Source of the DNA: Collybiopsis luxurians FD-317 M1
Taxonomy: Eukaryota; Basidiomycota; Agaricomycetes; Agaricales; Omphalotaceae
DNA: 64,000 nucleotides
NCBI GenBank assembly: GCA_000827265.1
Contig: KN834760.1
Span: forward strand, 152,626 to 216,625
Direction: 5' to 3'
Shown: positions 21,609-32,653 of the stretch, piece by piece
Layout: every line of letters starts with the position of its first letter
Numbering within the stretch: position 1 is the stretch's first letter
The notes under the pieces: model-generated
Told to the model about the DNA's origin: nothing
Seen by the model: only the letters and a program-made list of their open reading frames with translations
Databases searched by the model: none
Translations under genes and position numbers: made by a program

Positions 21609-22004
21609 TGGACTTAATCTTTGATTACAGTAGGCTAATCAACAGGGAAACACTGAGCACACTGCGCTTTGCACTAGCTTGAGTGTCCCAGCCTACTTAC
21701 GCATGACGCAGCGATGACATATGCCTGTGCACAGACTGAAGGCAGTGTTGTTGTACCAGGCTAGTACTTTTGCATCTCAGAGCACTGAGATACGCAGCTG
21801 ACCTTCCTTTTTAGGCATTGCTTTTCTCCTCTCTGGTGAGACATTGGAGCTCAGCTTGCTCTTCCTTTCGTCTCGCCAGGTAGGAATTATTTCTCAATTA
21901 TATCGGTAGTTTTTGATTCATCTTTCTCTTCTTTTCGTCTCACCAGTTATCTGCTTTTTTGCAGCACAATAAAAAACAAGTTTTTCCATCTATATATCAT
22001 ACGT

Positions 22005-23191
22005 ATGTCCAATGGGGTTACACAGACAACTGGATCACCTGAAGGAACATTGTCTTTTCCAGCTCAAGAAGTTAAATCCCTCGAACAGAATATTTCAATG
22101 GTGACATCGAGAAGAAAACAGCAATTGCGAATCTCACTGTCGAAACAGTTAAAATTTGTGCAAAGCTTAAAATTGCATTTGAAGTGTCGGTTATACAGCC
22201 CTATATTGATGAAATCGAGGATTTTGAGCAGATTACAGATGACGCCGCAAAAAAGGGGGAGGTTCAGGAAGGTAGTTGACACGGCAGCGAAGACAACAGG
22301 ATTTGAGATATTGACATATGTGAATTTGGTGCTAGATCAGAACAATTGTCTCACAAGCATACTGAACGAGGAGAGGGAGAAGATGGATATGAAGTTGTTG
22401 CAAAGAGACATCGAGCTGACAAGTCAAAGTTCCAGTGGAACAAGGACCAAGATTTGTATGCCGCAGCACTTTCCCCTGCTCACGAAGCACTTTGCAAGCA
22501 GATTGCAGTATATTCCTCAAATACCAAAGATGTCCTCAAGGACCTTGATGTTGCCCTTAACAAACCGTCCTTACCAAAATTGCAGTGGACAAACGTTCTC
22601 CACGACAGCTACGTCAATTTCGACGAAATCCTCAGTCATACTTTCTCGACAGAAACGGAGGATCAAAGTGTTTTCCTTGTTGGCAATACCACCCTCGAGT
22701 TCAAAAAACCTAAGATGGTTTCGAAAGTCAGCTCACATGGTCAATGGATCAATGCATTCCATACCTACGAGGAAGCCGTGTTATTCACTTTTACAGGTCG
22801 CGAACTTGAGCTGCGTGGATACTCCAACCACATCAACAACCTCTTCACTGCAACCCATGTTTCGTTACACCACAGAGTCATCAATTATGACCAGGCAGTT
22901 CATGTCTACATTGGAAACAAGCGTGATATCCTCTTGCATGAAACTGAGAAATTTAGCCATATCAAAATGGCCCATATCGATGCCGGAGGTGTTGCCATGG
23001 TCAGATCGAGTACAGGAAATAGGATCAGAAGAGCAGGACAAAAGCAAAAAAGATTTTCAGAAGTTTGCAGAAACTGGAATTTCAGAATGTGTTCTAGAGA
23101 GAGGTGCATCTTCAGACATGCCTGCATCAACTGCAGCTCTGCCGACCATGGTGCTAAAGATTGCCAAAACCGAGGGAGAAAAGCAGCCTGA
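22005..23191 (+). pseudogene. DIRS-like element ORF1 (gag-like), frameshifted
   Basis: The coding signal moves between frames. It starts MSNGVTQTTGSPEGTLSF, then VETVKICAKLKIAFEV in another frame, then a long run in a third frame from about 22346 with AALSPAHEALCKQIAVYS, FTGRELELRGYSNHINN and a cysteine-rich end at 23060-23165. That end (CRNWNFRMC, CIFRHAC, CINC, HGAKDC) looks like a nucleic-acid-binding zinc knuckle. The third-frame part (22346-23191) is open to its stop. A 412-residue overlapping frame is an artefact of the same shifts. The role would be RNA packaging for reverse transcription. Confidence 0.6.
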
Positions 23192-23276
23192 GCATTCTGC
23201 TAGGTCTGTTCTTTCGGCTTTTGCAGTTGCGGCGCATGCATGAGGAGTCATAGGTGAAGCTTATGATGGAGAAGAT

Positions 23277-25202
23277 ATGGAGCTTGATGCGCAAAGATAT
23301 AATCGAGAGAGTTGTGTGTTTCTGCCGAGGTATATGAGGGGTATTGGTTGGAAATTTGATGACCTCCTGTGTCGCAGTTGTACTATCGCTTATACGGAAT
23401 TCAACGATCCTCTTCCTAGACTGCCAGCAGAAGAATTCAGAAATATAGCTGCAATGGATACAATACTAAAAAATCCTGACCTTTTCCATATCAATAAGGT
23501 CATTAATGTCGATCATCTTGAAGCATTGTTGCAACGTCACCCTAATTGACTCTTTGTTGATTTGGTACTCCTTGGTCTTCGAGAAGGTTTTTGGCCTTGG
23601 GCGAATACTGGATTTGCAGGCAGATATCCAGTAACTTGGGATAATTCATGGTCGCCGCCTCCGTCGAGTCAAGAACGAGACTTCATTAATAGTCAACGAG
23701 ATGTAGAAATAGCAAAAGGTCATTTTTCTCGTACTTTTGGCCCCAACCTTCTACCTGGAATGTTCAGCACACCTGTTATTGCTGTACCCAAACCACATTC
23801 CGAAAAGCTCCGTCTTGTTTCACATCAGAGTGCTGGAGACTTTTCACAGAATTCAATGGTAGACCGTTCCCAAACTAAAGGGCCTCGCATGGATACAATG
23901 AAAGAATTTATTCCGGCGCTCCTTCGTTATCGTAGACAACACCCGAAAGCTTGGCTAGTAGTTCGGAAATCTGATGTCTCGGAAGCGTATCGTTTGTTGC
24001 CAATGCACAAGCTCTGGCAAATTAAACAAATTACAACTTCTAATTTGCCGACCAAACAAGAGCTCAAGTTGGGTGAAGTTGCATCAGAGAAGTGCCGAAA
24101 TGTTGATTTTTGTGCGACCTTTGGCAATAGTGGATCCCCGAGATTGTGGTTTTCTGTAATTGGCCTTGTCCTGTGGATTGCGACATTCGTCAAGTTGATA
24201 TGCGATGTCTTCTGCTATGTGGATGACACGTACGGTTGGGAGGACGAAGCAAATACAATGCTTTACCGCCCTTACAACCGTCATTTTCCCACGAAACAAG
24301 CCCTACTTCTATACCTTTGGGACTTTCTAGGCATTCCTCATAAATGTGAAAAGCAATTATTCGGCTTTATCCTCATCATTATCAGTTTTCAAGTGGATCC
24401 TAATGCAATGACCATTACTCTTTCTTCCGAGTCTAAGGAAGATTTGATACGATTTATTCAACACTTCATTTTATCTCCTTCTCGACGGCACACCTTGCAC
24501 GAGTTCCAGATGCTTTCTGGCTGGGTAAATTGGTCATTCAATGTCTTTCCCCTTCTTTGTCCATGTTTATGTAATGTCTACAACAAGATGAAAGGGAAGA
24601 ACAGGCCGGACACTCCCATCTATCTCAACAAAGCTGTTAAGGATGACCTTACCTGGTTCATAAACCATATTCGAAGGTCGCAAGGCACTCTTATTTTCAA
24701 TGGGATGGACTGGAACCCTTACCTTGAATGTGATATGACCATATTTTGTGATGCCTGTTTAAGCGGAATGGGTTTTTGGATGCCCGAATTATTGCTGGGT
24801 TTCTACTCCCCTGTACCCACTGAACAGATTATTCGACATATCTTCTTCTATGAAGCCTTGTGCATCATCTCTGCTATCCATTGGTATTGCACCACTATGT
24901 GCGCTGACTCTTCACTCACCCGCCGTTTGCGCCTCACAGTCTTTCCTGATAGCAAGAATTCTGTCGATATCTTTGATTCTCTTCGTGCCTTACCACAATA
25001 TAATCCTCTTCTCACATTCGCTGTCGACAATCTTCTTTCCTTCGATGTTGATATTTGCGTTGTTCATGTTAACAGTGAAGCAAATACTGTTGCCGATGCT
25101 CTCTCTTGCAGGGATTTCTCCAGAGCTTTGCTTCTTGCTCCGGGTTTACACATTAATTTCTTTTCACCCCCTCATGAGCCGTTGGGGGCAACTTCATCAT
25201 GA
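23277..25202 (+). pseudogene. DIRS-like element ORF2: reverse transcriptase and RNase H, one internal stop
   Basis: One frame from 23277 to 25202, broken by a single TGA at 23547-23549. Reverse transcriptase motifs are visible: TPVIAVPKPHSEKLRLV, DVSEAYRLLPM (motif A aspartate) and CYVDDTYGW (catalytic YVDD). RNase H follows with IFCDACLSGMGFW, EALCIISAIHWY, DSKNSVDIF and NSEANTVADALSC, covering the expected acidic residues. The enzyme would copy the element RNA into DNA. Its stop overlaps the start of the recombinase gene (ATGA at 25199-25202), suggesting coupled translation. Apart from the one stop the frame is intact, so decay is probably recent. Confidence 0.8.
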
Positions 25203-26170
25203 ACCTGAGCACTCAAAAGTCTAAGCAACCTGTAAGGGAAGCTTGGACTAAAGAGCACTTGGTACGTGAACGTGCCGTTGCTCTTGGCTTCGCCATTGAC
25301 ACCACCTCCGCTCTCACATATGGATCAGCCCTAAATTCTTATATCGAGTTTTGCCGTTTGCATCATTTCCCCCTCGACCCTACTTCAGATACGCTCAGCT
25401 TCTATATCGTTTTCATGTCAAGTCATATCGAACCTCGGTCGGTTGTTTCTTATCTTTCCGGCATTTGCAATCAACTTGAACCATTTTTTCCAAATGTTCG
25501 GGACATTCGTAAATCTGACTTAGTTATGCGCTCCTTAAAAGGGTGCAAACGCCTCAAAAGTAAACCAGTAAATCGCAAGAACCCTCTGACTCGAGACCAT
25601 TTAAATTGCATTGCTTCTTCTTTGGGTAGTTCTCCCCTTTTCGATGATCTCTTGTGGGCGACTCTTGTTTTCACTGGTTTTCACGGCCTTTTACGTTTAG
25701 GCGAAATGGTAATAAACAATAACAAGTTGAAGAGAAATCCACGCAAATATTGTCGTCGTTTGTCTGCCAAACTTTCGCCGTCTTCCTATGAATTTATTTT
25801 AAAATCCCACAAAGCAGACAAATTCTTTGAAGGAAATCGAGTTCTCATCGACAACCCGCATGCACTACTTCTTTTCCGCAGATATCTCACCCTCAGAGAT
25901 ACATATTTACCCCTTAATCCCTATCTTTGGGTTCGCCGCGATGGTTCCTTACCTACCCGTTCGTGGTTTCTTTCTAAACTCCATTCCCTTTTTCCGGATC
26001 GTTCTCTTGCCGGACAATCCATGCGCGCTGGTGGAGCTACTGCTCTAGCAGAAGATGGTGCTCCCTTTCATATCATTCAAGCAAAAGGTCGCTGGGTGTC
26101 GGAAACTTTCCATGTTTATATCCGGAAACATCCAACGCTCCTCAGTGCGGCAATTGCAGCCAATGCTTAA
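25199..26170 (+). CDS. DIRS-like element ORF3: tyrosine recombinase
   Basis: An open frame of 323 residues. The N-terminal helical DNA-binding part includes STQKSKQPVREAWTKEHLV and LTYGSALNSYIEFC. The catalytic domain shows HGLLRLGE (first arginine), GQSMRAGGATALAEDGAP (second arginine) and AKGRWVSETFHVYIRKHP (C-terminal box with the likely nucleophile tyrosine). The box before the second arginine is usually H-x-x-R; here it reads Q-S-M-R, so the catalytic histidine may be lost. In DIRS elements this enzyme inserts a circular DNA intermediate without target duplication. It starts in an ATGA overlap with ORF2. Confidence 0.8.
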   Translation: MNLSTQKSKQPVREAWTKEHLVRERAVALGFAIDTTSALTYGSALNSYIEFCRLHHFPLDPTSDTLSFYIVFMSSHIEPRSVVSYLSGICNQLEPFFPNVRDIRKSDLVMRSLKGCKRLKSKPVNRKNPLTRDHLNCIASSLGSSPLFDDLLWATLVFTGFHGLLRLGEMVINNNKLKRNPRKYCRRLSAKLSPSSYEFILKSHKADKFFEGNRVLIDNPHALLLFRRYLTLRDTYLPLNPYLWVRRDGSLPTRSWFLSKLHSLFPDRSLAGQSMRAGGATALAEDGAPFHIIQAKGRWVSETFHVYIRKHPTLLSAAIAANA

Positions 26171-26469
26171 CACTCCTCCTCCATCTACATCTCATTTAAC
26201 CCTTTTTACCATATTTCGAAGTGTTTTTTCTCCGCTCAATGTATCTGGGGGCCCTTTTTGGGTTGCCCGTTTTGGCTATAGCGAAGGTGTTCCCCAATGT
26301 TGATTGGACTACTTGCTACTGCCACGATCAGCAGAGTGGGCGCTACATTAAGCGCTCGTTGCAGCAGGCGCTTCCGCAGTGCCGCTCTTCTTTTACCACA
26401 GTCATCTAGTCGTCCATAACAGTCATTCAGCGCTGTAGTTTACGTTTCACTACCAGAATCCTTGTATCA

Positions 26470-28797
26470 ACGTCTTTCTCTGACCTCAAGGCTTCGAGGG
26501 GCACCAAATCGTACGTCAAATCGTCCGTAAATCGTCCTACATTCTCAGCTTCTGGAGAACCGGTAGACTTTACATCACGCCTTGCAAAAAATGAAGAATC
26601 GACAAAAAAGTCGTCAGCTTCAAACAGGGTGATTCTGGAAGAAGGAATGTACGGCTTACTACCATCATCGGTTGAGGTCCGTTATTCAGATGTTAATGGG
26701 CGAGGACTGTGGAATGGAATTCCTATCAGAGCAGGTACGCTGAAAATAAACGTTAAGGCACCATTGATTTAGACCGAATACTTTCGCTCAGGAAGCACGA
26801 TAATTGCCACAAAACCTTTCATTGCTGCGCTCTCAACCCAAAATCTAACATCGTATTGCTCGTCATGTTTTGCACCACGCGGCCCAAACGGTATGCAGCG
26901 CTGCACGAAATCTCGTACAGTATACTATTGCGACTCAGTGAGGAAACTTGTCTCATTCTTTTCACCTTTTTAAAACCGAAATAAGACTAATTTTCATCCT
27001 TCAGACTTGTCAAGGGAATGACTGGGGAATCCACAAACACGAATGTAACTCCTTGCAAAACTGGTTCCGAGCAGCTCCCTCGAGCGATGTCCCTCCTCCT
27101 TCTGATGCCGTTCGATGCTTGGCTCGAATGCTTTGGCAGAGACAGAAAAAGGGAATCGATAGCCTCCAGGTATAAGATTTCACAATGATTAACACGCATG
27201 AGCCTCGTATTTAGTCTTTTCCATTCTTTAGGCTAAGGAAATCGCCAACATGCAATCTCGTGCGTTCCAGACCTGCTATGAAATCTCGTGGCTCAACCCG
27301 TCCCGTATATAGAGCATCTTTGAAACCTTCGGCTTACGAAACCCATACTCACCTCGCCCATCCCCTGGTGCAGTTTTTGAGCCTAACAAACCCGGCCGAT
27401 ATGGCAGAGTTTGGCATCTCATCCACCGCTGACCTGGTTGACTTGATATCTTGTGTATGCTGACCATTGCCTTTTGTTTCATTATTTCTCTGACGCGGAT
27501 ACTTAGTTTGTCACTAACACATTCACGGTGACCGATCCAGCATTCGCGCCTTTAGGAGCTGCCGTATTACCAGTGATTGCTCTGATCAATCACTCCTGCG
27601 ATCCAAATGCTGCTGTTGTCTTTCCTCGAGCATCTGCGGACCCGAAATCTCAAGAACCGTTGATGCAGGTCATCGCCATTCAGGATATCTATCCAGAAGA
27701 AGAAGTATAGTTTTATCTACATTATCATCTGGGGACGACCAGCTTATCTTTCTGTTCCAGATTTTGACGTCTTATATCGATTCGACCTTACCGACTCACC
27801 TTCGTCAACAGACATTGGAGGAAACTTACAACTTCAAGTGCCAATGCCGCCTTTGTACTTCCACAGTCGAGGTGGATCCACGCCAGGCAATGAACTGCCC
27901 AAAAAGCTGCGGTGGACTGTGTCCTTTACCGGTAGATGGTACGATTCCCGTAACTGAGGCCACTTTCATTCGACTTACCCTGTAGCTCGCGCGCAGAAGA
28001 TTCTCTTATCCGGTGCAACAAGTGCAAATCCATTGTCAAATCTGTCGACGCTGTCCTAGATGCGGCACGCGTCGGCCAGGAAGGTTTGGACAAGGCCACT
28101 AAGCTCCAAAACATCGGTGTGTCTGGGTCATCTTCCCCCCTCAGCTCCGACTCTAACGCGAAACCCCCTCCTCTCCACAGATCCCCCTAAATCCATCCAA
28201 CTCACCACGAATCTGATCCCCATCCTCACATCCGCCGGTCTTCCCCCGTCCTCTCACCGGCTCCTAGGTCTTACACGGCTCCACCAATCTCTCCTCACCG
28301 CGACGTTCCCCGATCCTCTGACGCAGGACCATCTCGATGAGACGATACGCATTGCGATGAGGAATGTTACGGGTTTGGGTGCGGTTCTGAGGGAAGGACA
28401 TCCTGTGCTTGCGATTGCTGTTGCAGAGTTGGGGAAACTTCTTGCGGTGGATGAGCCCTCGCCGCGTTCGCATGAGACTGGGCCCGAGTCGTCTGGTTCG
28501 TCTTTCGAAGGTCAAGCTTCGGCTTCGGCTCAAGCTCAAGATCAGACTCGGGTTCAAGCGCAAGTTAGAGGGGTATACCCGCCGTCTGGGTTTCCGAGAC
28601 TGAAGCTTGCGTACGAGACGCTTTTGCGCGCGAGGAAGATGCTCTTGGTTGGATTTGGGGAAGCGAATGGGGGTGGGCAGGTCGGGAGGGCGGTTAGGGA
28701 GATGATTGTTAGGTTGGAGAGGGAGATGGGTGTGTTTAAGCAGGGGGTGAGGAATGTGTTGGGGGATACTGGGACTGGGTTGAAGAGGAAGGGTTAG
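26470..28797 (+). pseudogene. Second SET-MYND (SMYD) copy, decaying
   Basis: Colinear with 9778-12097 at high identity, with the same exon order. I see three lesions. First, the start codon reads ACG at 26470-26472. Second, the second MYND cysteine pair is changed from CTKC to CTKS (TCT at 26911-26913), removing a zinc ligand. Third, the acceptor of the small intron after CAATCTC has lost its G (TAT at 27306-27308); the next AG shifts the frame into a stop. The NHSCDPN core (about 27585) and the long last exon (about 28181-28797) stay open. The 3' end differs from copy 1 (GDTGTGLKRKG). Its upstream region is split by the insertions at 17728-26313, so it has probably also lost its promoter. 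Confidence 0.8.
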
Positions 28798-28904
28798 GGT
28801 TGGGTGGTATCCGTCGAGTTTTGGGGGAGGGAGCGGCCTGAGGAAGGGCTGAGAGTCGGTGCTATATGCAGCTCTCTTTCGCCTCGTTTCTTTACTCTTG
28901 CTTA

Positions 28905-29110
28905 TGGCGGGGAGGATGTGTATTTGTGATGGAGTATCTAGCGAATACCGTCATGGCGCGTAGCGATGCTCATAGTACTCAATACTATCCTCCATTGCAA
29001 ATTTCTAGATAGCGGGTGCTTTATCATGACTCCTCGGCGTTCAGATAGTGATTTCCAGAGGTGAAATTGGTTTCATATACACATATCCCACTGTCAAGTA
29101 TGCAACCCGC
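28905..29110 (+). repeat. SMYD 3'-flank module, copy 2
   Basis: Starts with GCGGGGAGGATG and contains ATCTAGCGAATACCGTCATG, like 14736 and 47290. Here it directly follows the second SMYD copy, so this is probably the original arrangement. From 29111 to 29797 I see only promoter-distal sequence shared in part with 33210-33360 and 43790-43900. Confidence 0.5.
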
Positions 29111-29797
29111 TTTCTAATCTAGCCTAATTCATGGTTCGTTCTAATTTCTTAGCGCCTCCAATATGGGCTCCTTCAACAGAATATATCGCATTGACATAAT
29201 GTAATGAGTCCGCCAATGAATTGGTGATAGGTTAGTGGAGAGGTGTCAAGGCATTACACGCTAACGTGGGATTACGACCGTACCTTCTGAACCTGCCAGT
29301 GGTTCCCTTCCTCGAGCAGCATGCCAGAGCATGACTGCTTGGATCAAGCATTAGATTACGGTTTTGTATTTCGTACTGTAACTCGAAAAGAGGTCAACTG
29401 GATGAACGTCTAAACGCCTCTGAACGGACCTCTCTATCATCAGCAACACCGCGACTTCGGAGATCCCCAATTCTTCGCCGCTGACGTCAGTATCAATTCC
29501 CATGTAATTACCCAGCTGGTAAACACTGCTTGTATTCCCGAAAAAACTAATATTCCTCAATTCTATGTACAGCACTTCGCATGATTCTGGGTCCCTTCAA
29601 ATTGTTTGCGCCTGCTGGCTGGTACGGATGCAAGTTTTATTAATCAATTGAGACACCGTGCATGTATTGTCCGAATTACTTCCATCATACTTCCTGCTGA
29701 AATCTGACTGAAATTTAAATTTTCAAGCCCATTGTACCAGATTGTACCTGACAGTTTCTATGCACTCTTATCAGTGGCACTGTGACAAGTACGGATT

Positions 29798-29805
29798 TAT
29801 AAATA
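29798..29805 (+). promoter_or_regulatory. TATA box of membrane gene copy 1
   Basis: TATAAATA about 100 bp before the ATG at 29901. The same box lies before the other two copies (34422 and 44268). Confidence 0.6.
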
Positions 29806-29900
29806 ACGTGGTATTTTCCATCCGTTCAAGGCCCCTCTTTCCTTTTCATCTACTCCAATACTAAGGCTGCTTCACTTTCGCGGGAGTTCAAAGTTAACTA

Positions 29901-31439
29901 ATGGGTACTTCAACTATATCGGATAACAAGGTCTTTTCAGTCCTCGCTCCGCTAGTCATTGCCCCCATGGTATGCCGGTTTACCCTGCTCTGTTCCGATT
30001 CTGATAATGACTCGGACATACTTAGCTGAATGCCTTTCTTTATGGTCTATGTTTTCTGCAATTCGTCAGGTATTTTACGGCTGGGACCCGAGATCCCCTT
30101 TCACTAAAGTGAGTTTCCAGGTTAAGTACCTGCTTTCCTTGTTTTGTGACCTTCAAAATTCCAAGATTATTGATTTCCTGGGAGTTGCTTATCGACACAT
30201 TTCATTCTGCGTTATCGGTGTATTTGCTTTGGCAATATACTGTCACAAATTACATGAATCCAGCGTACCTTGAGACTATTCCATGGCCATTGACTTTAAC
30301 TCCCGGCCTAACAGTTTTGTGCGTTGCTCGTCCTACATACCGTTTGGAGTCACTCCGGCTAATGAACTCCATCAGCTCTGCACTTCCCATTCAAGTGTTT
30401 CTCTCCCAACGTGTCAAAAAGCTTTCAGGCTCGCAGACCGTCTTCATTACTCTTGTGACCCTGTCTTGCATCGAGGTAAGTAAGCATAATATAAAATGCT
30501 TTTCCAAGGCTGTGAGTAATTGCGAGACGTTGGCTACAAAAGGGATCTCTCGGAATAACGGTTGCAGTACTCTCTATGCTACAAACAAGGTACATCATTT
30601 CGCCGCGTCTCTTTCCATTCCGCACCTAACTGAGTTTTCCACTGCAGTTTTACAACATTGAAACCCTTTGATGGTATTCTGTACAGGTGCGACTTCTCGA
30701 CAAAGAATATTGGCCCTTTTCTTGATTTAAAATATCTAGCTGGACAGTCTTGTCAGCTGTGACTGATGTAGCAATTAGGCGAGTTCAAATAGTTCACTGA
30801 ATGCTTGGTTGATAATTGAATCTGCAGTACATGCCTCATCCGCCACCTTCGAAGAACTCAAACTGACTCCTCTCGTGCGTCTGCTCTGGGTTTTACCTCG
30901 CTCAACCAACCACATTCATTGTCAATATTCATGATGTAGGCACAAAGCGTGTAGTCTCGCGATTGATACGTGACGCGATTGAAAGCGCGTCCATTGCAAG
31001 TTTCTTTTCTGTGAGTCACAACCAGCTCGACGGCTTGAATACTGGAAAGAAGGCAAGAGAGACTGACCGGACCATTAGTTCATGGTTTTCATGACAGCAG
31101 TATGTTGTGTGCCGCACCATTGAGCAACTAAGAGTTCAGATTAGCCTGACCCGTAGTGCTAGATGATATGGCCAGCGTCGACGATGGGTGCAATCTTCTC
31201 AGTTGTGAGTCTATTCCTTTGTCATTACTCTATGGAAACACACTCAATCTGTGCATCATACCAGCCAATGGGTAGGGCATACACGTACGTGTTGCCCAAC
31301 ATAGATCTGGAGTCTGTAATATGGATATCTAATGATCTGGATTAGAAATACATTTCTAGCGGTGCGTCTCAATGGCGAAGATACCGTTGAACTTCACAGT
31401 CAACTAGGGTTCGCCTCCTTTGTAGATCCTGAATTCTAG
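29901..31439 (+). pseudogene. DUF6534-type membrane protein, array copy 1, one splice-site lesion
   Basis: Same 13-exon layout as the copy at 34494. The start MGTSTISDNKVFSVLAPLV is followed by LNAFLYGLCFLQFVRYFTAG, ELLIDTFHSALSVYLLWQY, the small-residue helix SALPIQVFLSQRVKKLSG, then TKRVVSRLIRDAIESASIA and YTNTFLAVRLNGED. Known members have about seven helices and no assigned biochemical role. The lesion is at the donor after ACCCTTTG (30671): the GT of the other copies reads AT, and the nearest GT leaves an in-frame TGA. Otherwise splice sites are kept, including a GC donor at 30779. The C-terminus extends beyond that of the other copies to TAG at 31437. It could still yield a shortened protein, so the pseudogene call is moderate. 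Confidence 0.65.
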
Positions 31440-31858
31440 GCCAAAATTGCGAAGGGATCTTCACGATTATCCATCTTCTGGCAAAACTGCTATCACATTA
31501 GTGAGTCTTTGCCTTCGTACTCTTTTTTCTGCTCAAAAGGTGACGTGAATTTCCCTGCTGTCAGACCGACCCCAGCCGAGGAAATGTGCGGCGGCAAAAT
31601 TCCCCTGACGGCAACTTTAGGGAAACCAACGTGCTCAGTGCAATTGTGCATAGTCCATTTTCAAGTATGGTCTTTACAGATATTGAAAGTCTCCAGACAC
31701 AGCAGTGTCAATTCTCCAACCAAATAAGCAATCAGCCAATCTCCCACCATCAGATTTCTGGTGTTTCCGCCAAGCACTCTGATGTTTCATCCTAGTCATA
31801 GCATTTACATCGCGTTCATTTCCCTTCTCCTTGCCTTCTTCTGTCCCGTTTATCGTCT

Positions 31859-31920
31859 TGGTCGGATTTAGGGAAGCGAATGGGGGTGGGCAGGTGGGAA
31901 GGGAGGTTAGGGAGATTGCA
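31859..31920 (+). pseudogene. Fragment of the SMYD last exon
   Basis: About 60 bp matching the SMYD last exon near 28645-28705 (TTGGTCGGATTTAGGGAAGC, then GGGGGTGGGCAGGT). It lies in the 3' flank of membrane copy 1. The surrounding 31440-32100 is otherwise shared 3' flank of the array (compare 36031-36330 and 45853-46250) with no gene. Confidence 0.6.
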
Positions 31921-32100
31921 CATGGATTATTGGAGGTGTGAGTTAACCATGATGGAACGTTGCGAGTTTGGTGGTTACTTGTAAGTATTGCTTATGGTAA
32001 TACAGTGACAATGACTAGCCAAAAAAAATTGGATGCCTTCTGCAAACTATTCGACCTCGGCTCAATTCTTCAGTGATACCACTTATGATAACAATACCAA

Positions 32101-32460
32101 CTACTGATTGAGTTCTTTCATCACCTCAGTGAATTCATTGACCGTTTCTTCGTATTCAGCGATCATTTGAGAGTCGATGTTGTCTTCTTCGTCCTCCTCG
32201 TCATTTCCATCACCTGTGTCGGCGTCAGTGTCAAGAGTACTAGTCTGATGAACCTGTGCGATCAATGCTAGCATTTAATCCTCTTTCTGGGATATTTTCG
32301 GGAGGAGGGTCTCCGGACTACATTGAACAAAACGAAGATAAATTTTTCAACAAATCATGGCGCTACAGAGAGATAGAAACCACTTACGATGTTCCCTAAT
32401 GCTCTCGTTAAGATCCGGATACGAAAGAAACGCTTCGATGGTTTTTAGAGCTTGGTTGCA
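32101..32460 (-). pseudogene. Reverse-strand gene remnant with acidic C-terminus
   Basis: On the reverse strand, an upstream piece (about 32390-32460) reads ALKTIEAFLSYPDLNESIRE and ends at a good donor (GTAAGT at about 32387). An intron-like stretch ends at CAATGTAG (about 32320). The last open piece (32101-32274) reads MLALIAQVHQTSTLDTDADT and then an acidic GDGNDEEDEEDN stretch, ending KELNQ. In my reading the splice does not join the frames, because a TAA sits just before the last ATG. I do not recognise the protein. A diverged trace of the upstream piece lies near 43250-43290. Confidence 0.35.
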
Positions 32461-32653
32461 TATGGAACAGTAGCTTCAAGTTGTTTCCATAGATATGGTT
32501 TCGTTTACCTCTTGTCTGCGATGTGTACGGGCAGAAGAGGTAGGGGATTGAGAGGGGGGGTGGGGGGTGGGGAGATGGGGAAAGAGAAATGAATCAGTAG
32601 TGAATACTTTGAAAGTCAGACTTGATCCTCGCAGCTAGGAGGAATGAGCAGGG

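Larger units (their letters stand above)
21609..26313 (+). mobile_element. DIRS-like tyrosine-recombinase retrotransposon
   Basis: About 4.7 kb inserted into the duplicated SMYD upstream region. The order is gag-like, reverse transcriptase with RNase H, then tyrosine recombinase, all on the plus strand. There is no DDE integrase and no LTR. DIRS elements are known for exactly this set. The ends show an imperfect inverted match: GGCTAATCAACA near 21630 against the reverse complement of TGTTGATTGGA near 26300. This also fits DIRS, whose termini are often inverted. The boundaries are approximate and come from comparison with 9620-9650. Confidence 0.75.

Noticed and set aside
22005..23243. A 412-residue open frame over the gag region
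   Set aside because: Its translation changes character along its length. The true coding signal moves among three frames, so this long frame is a by-product of shifts, not the gag protein.
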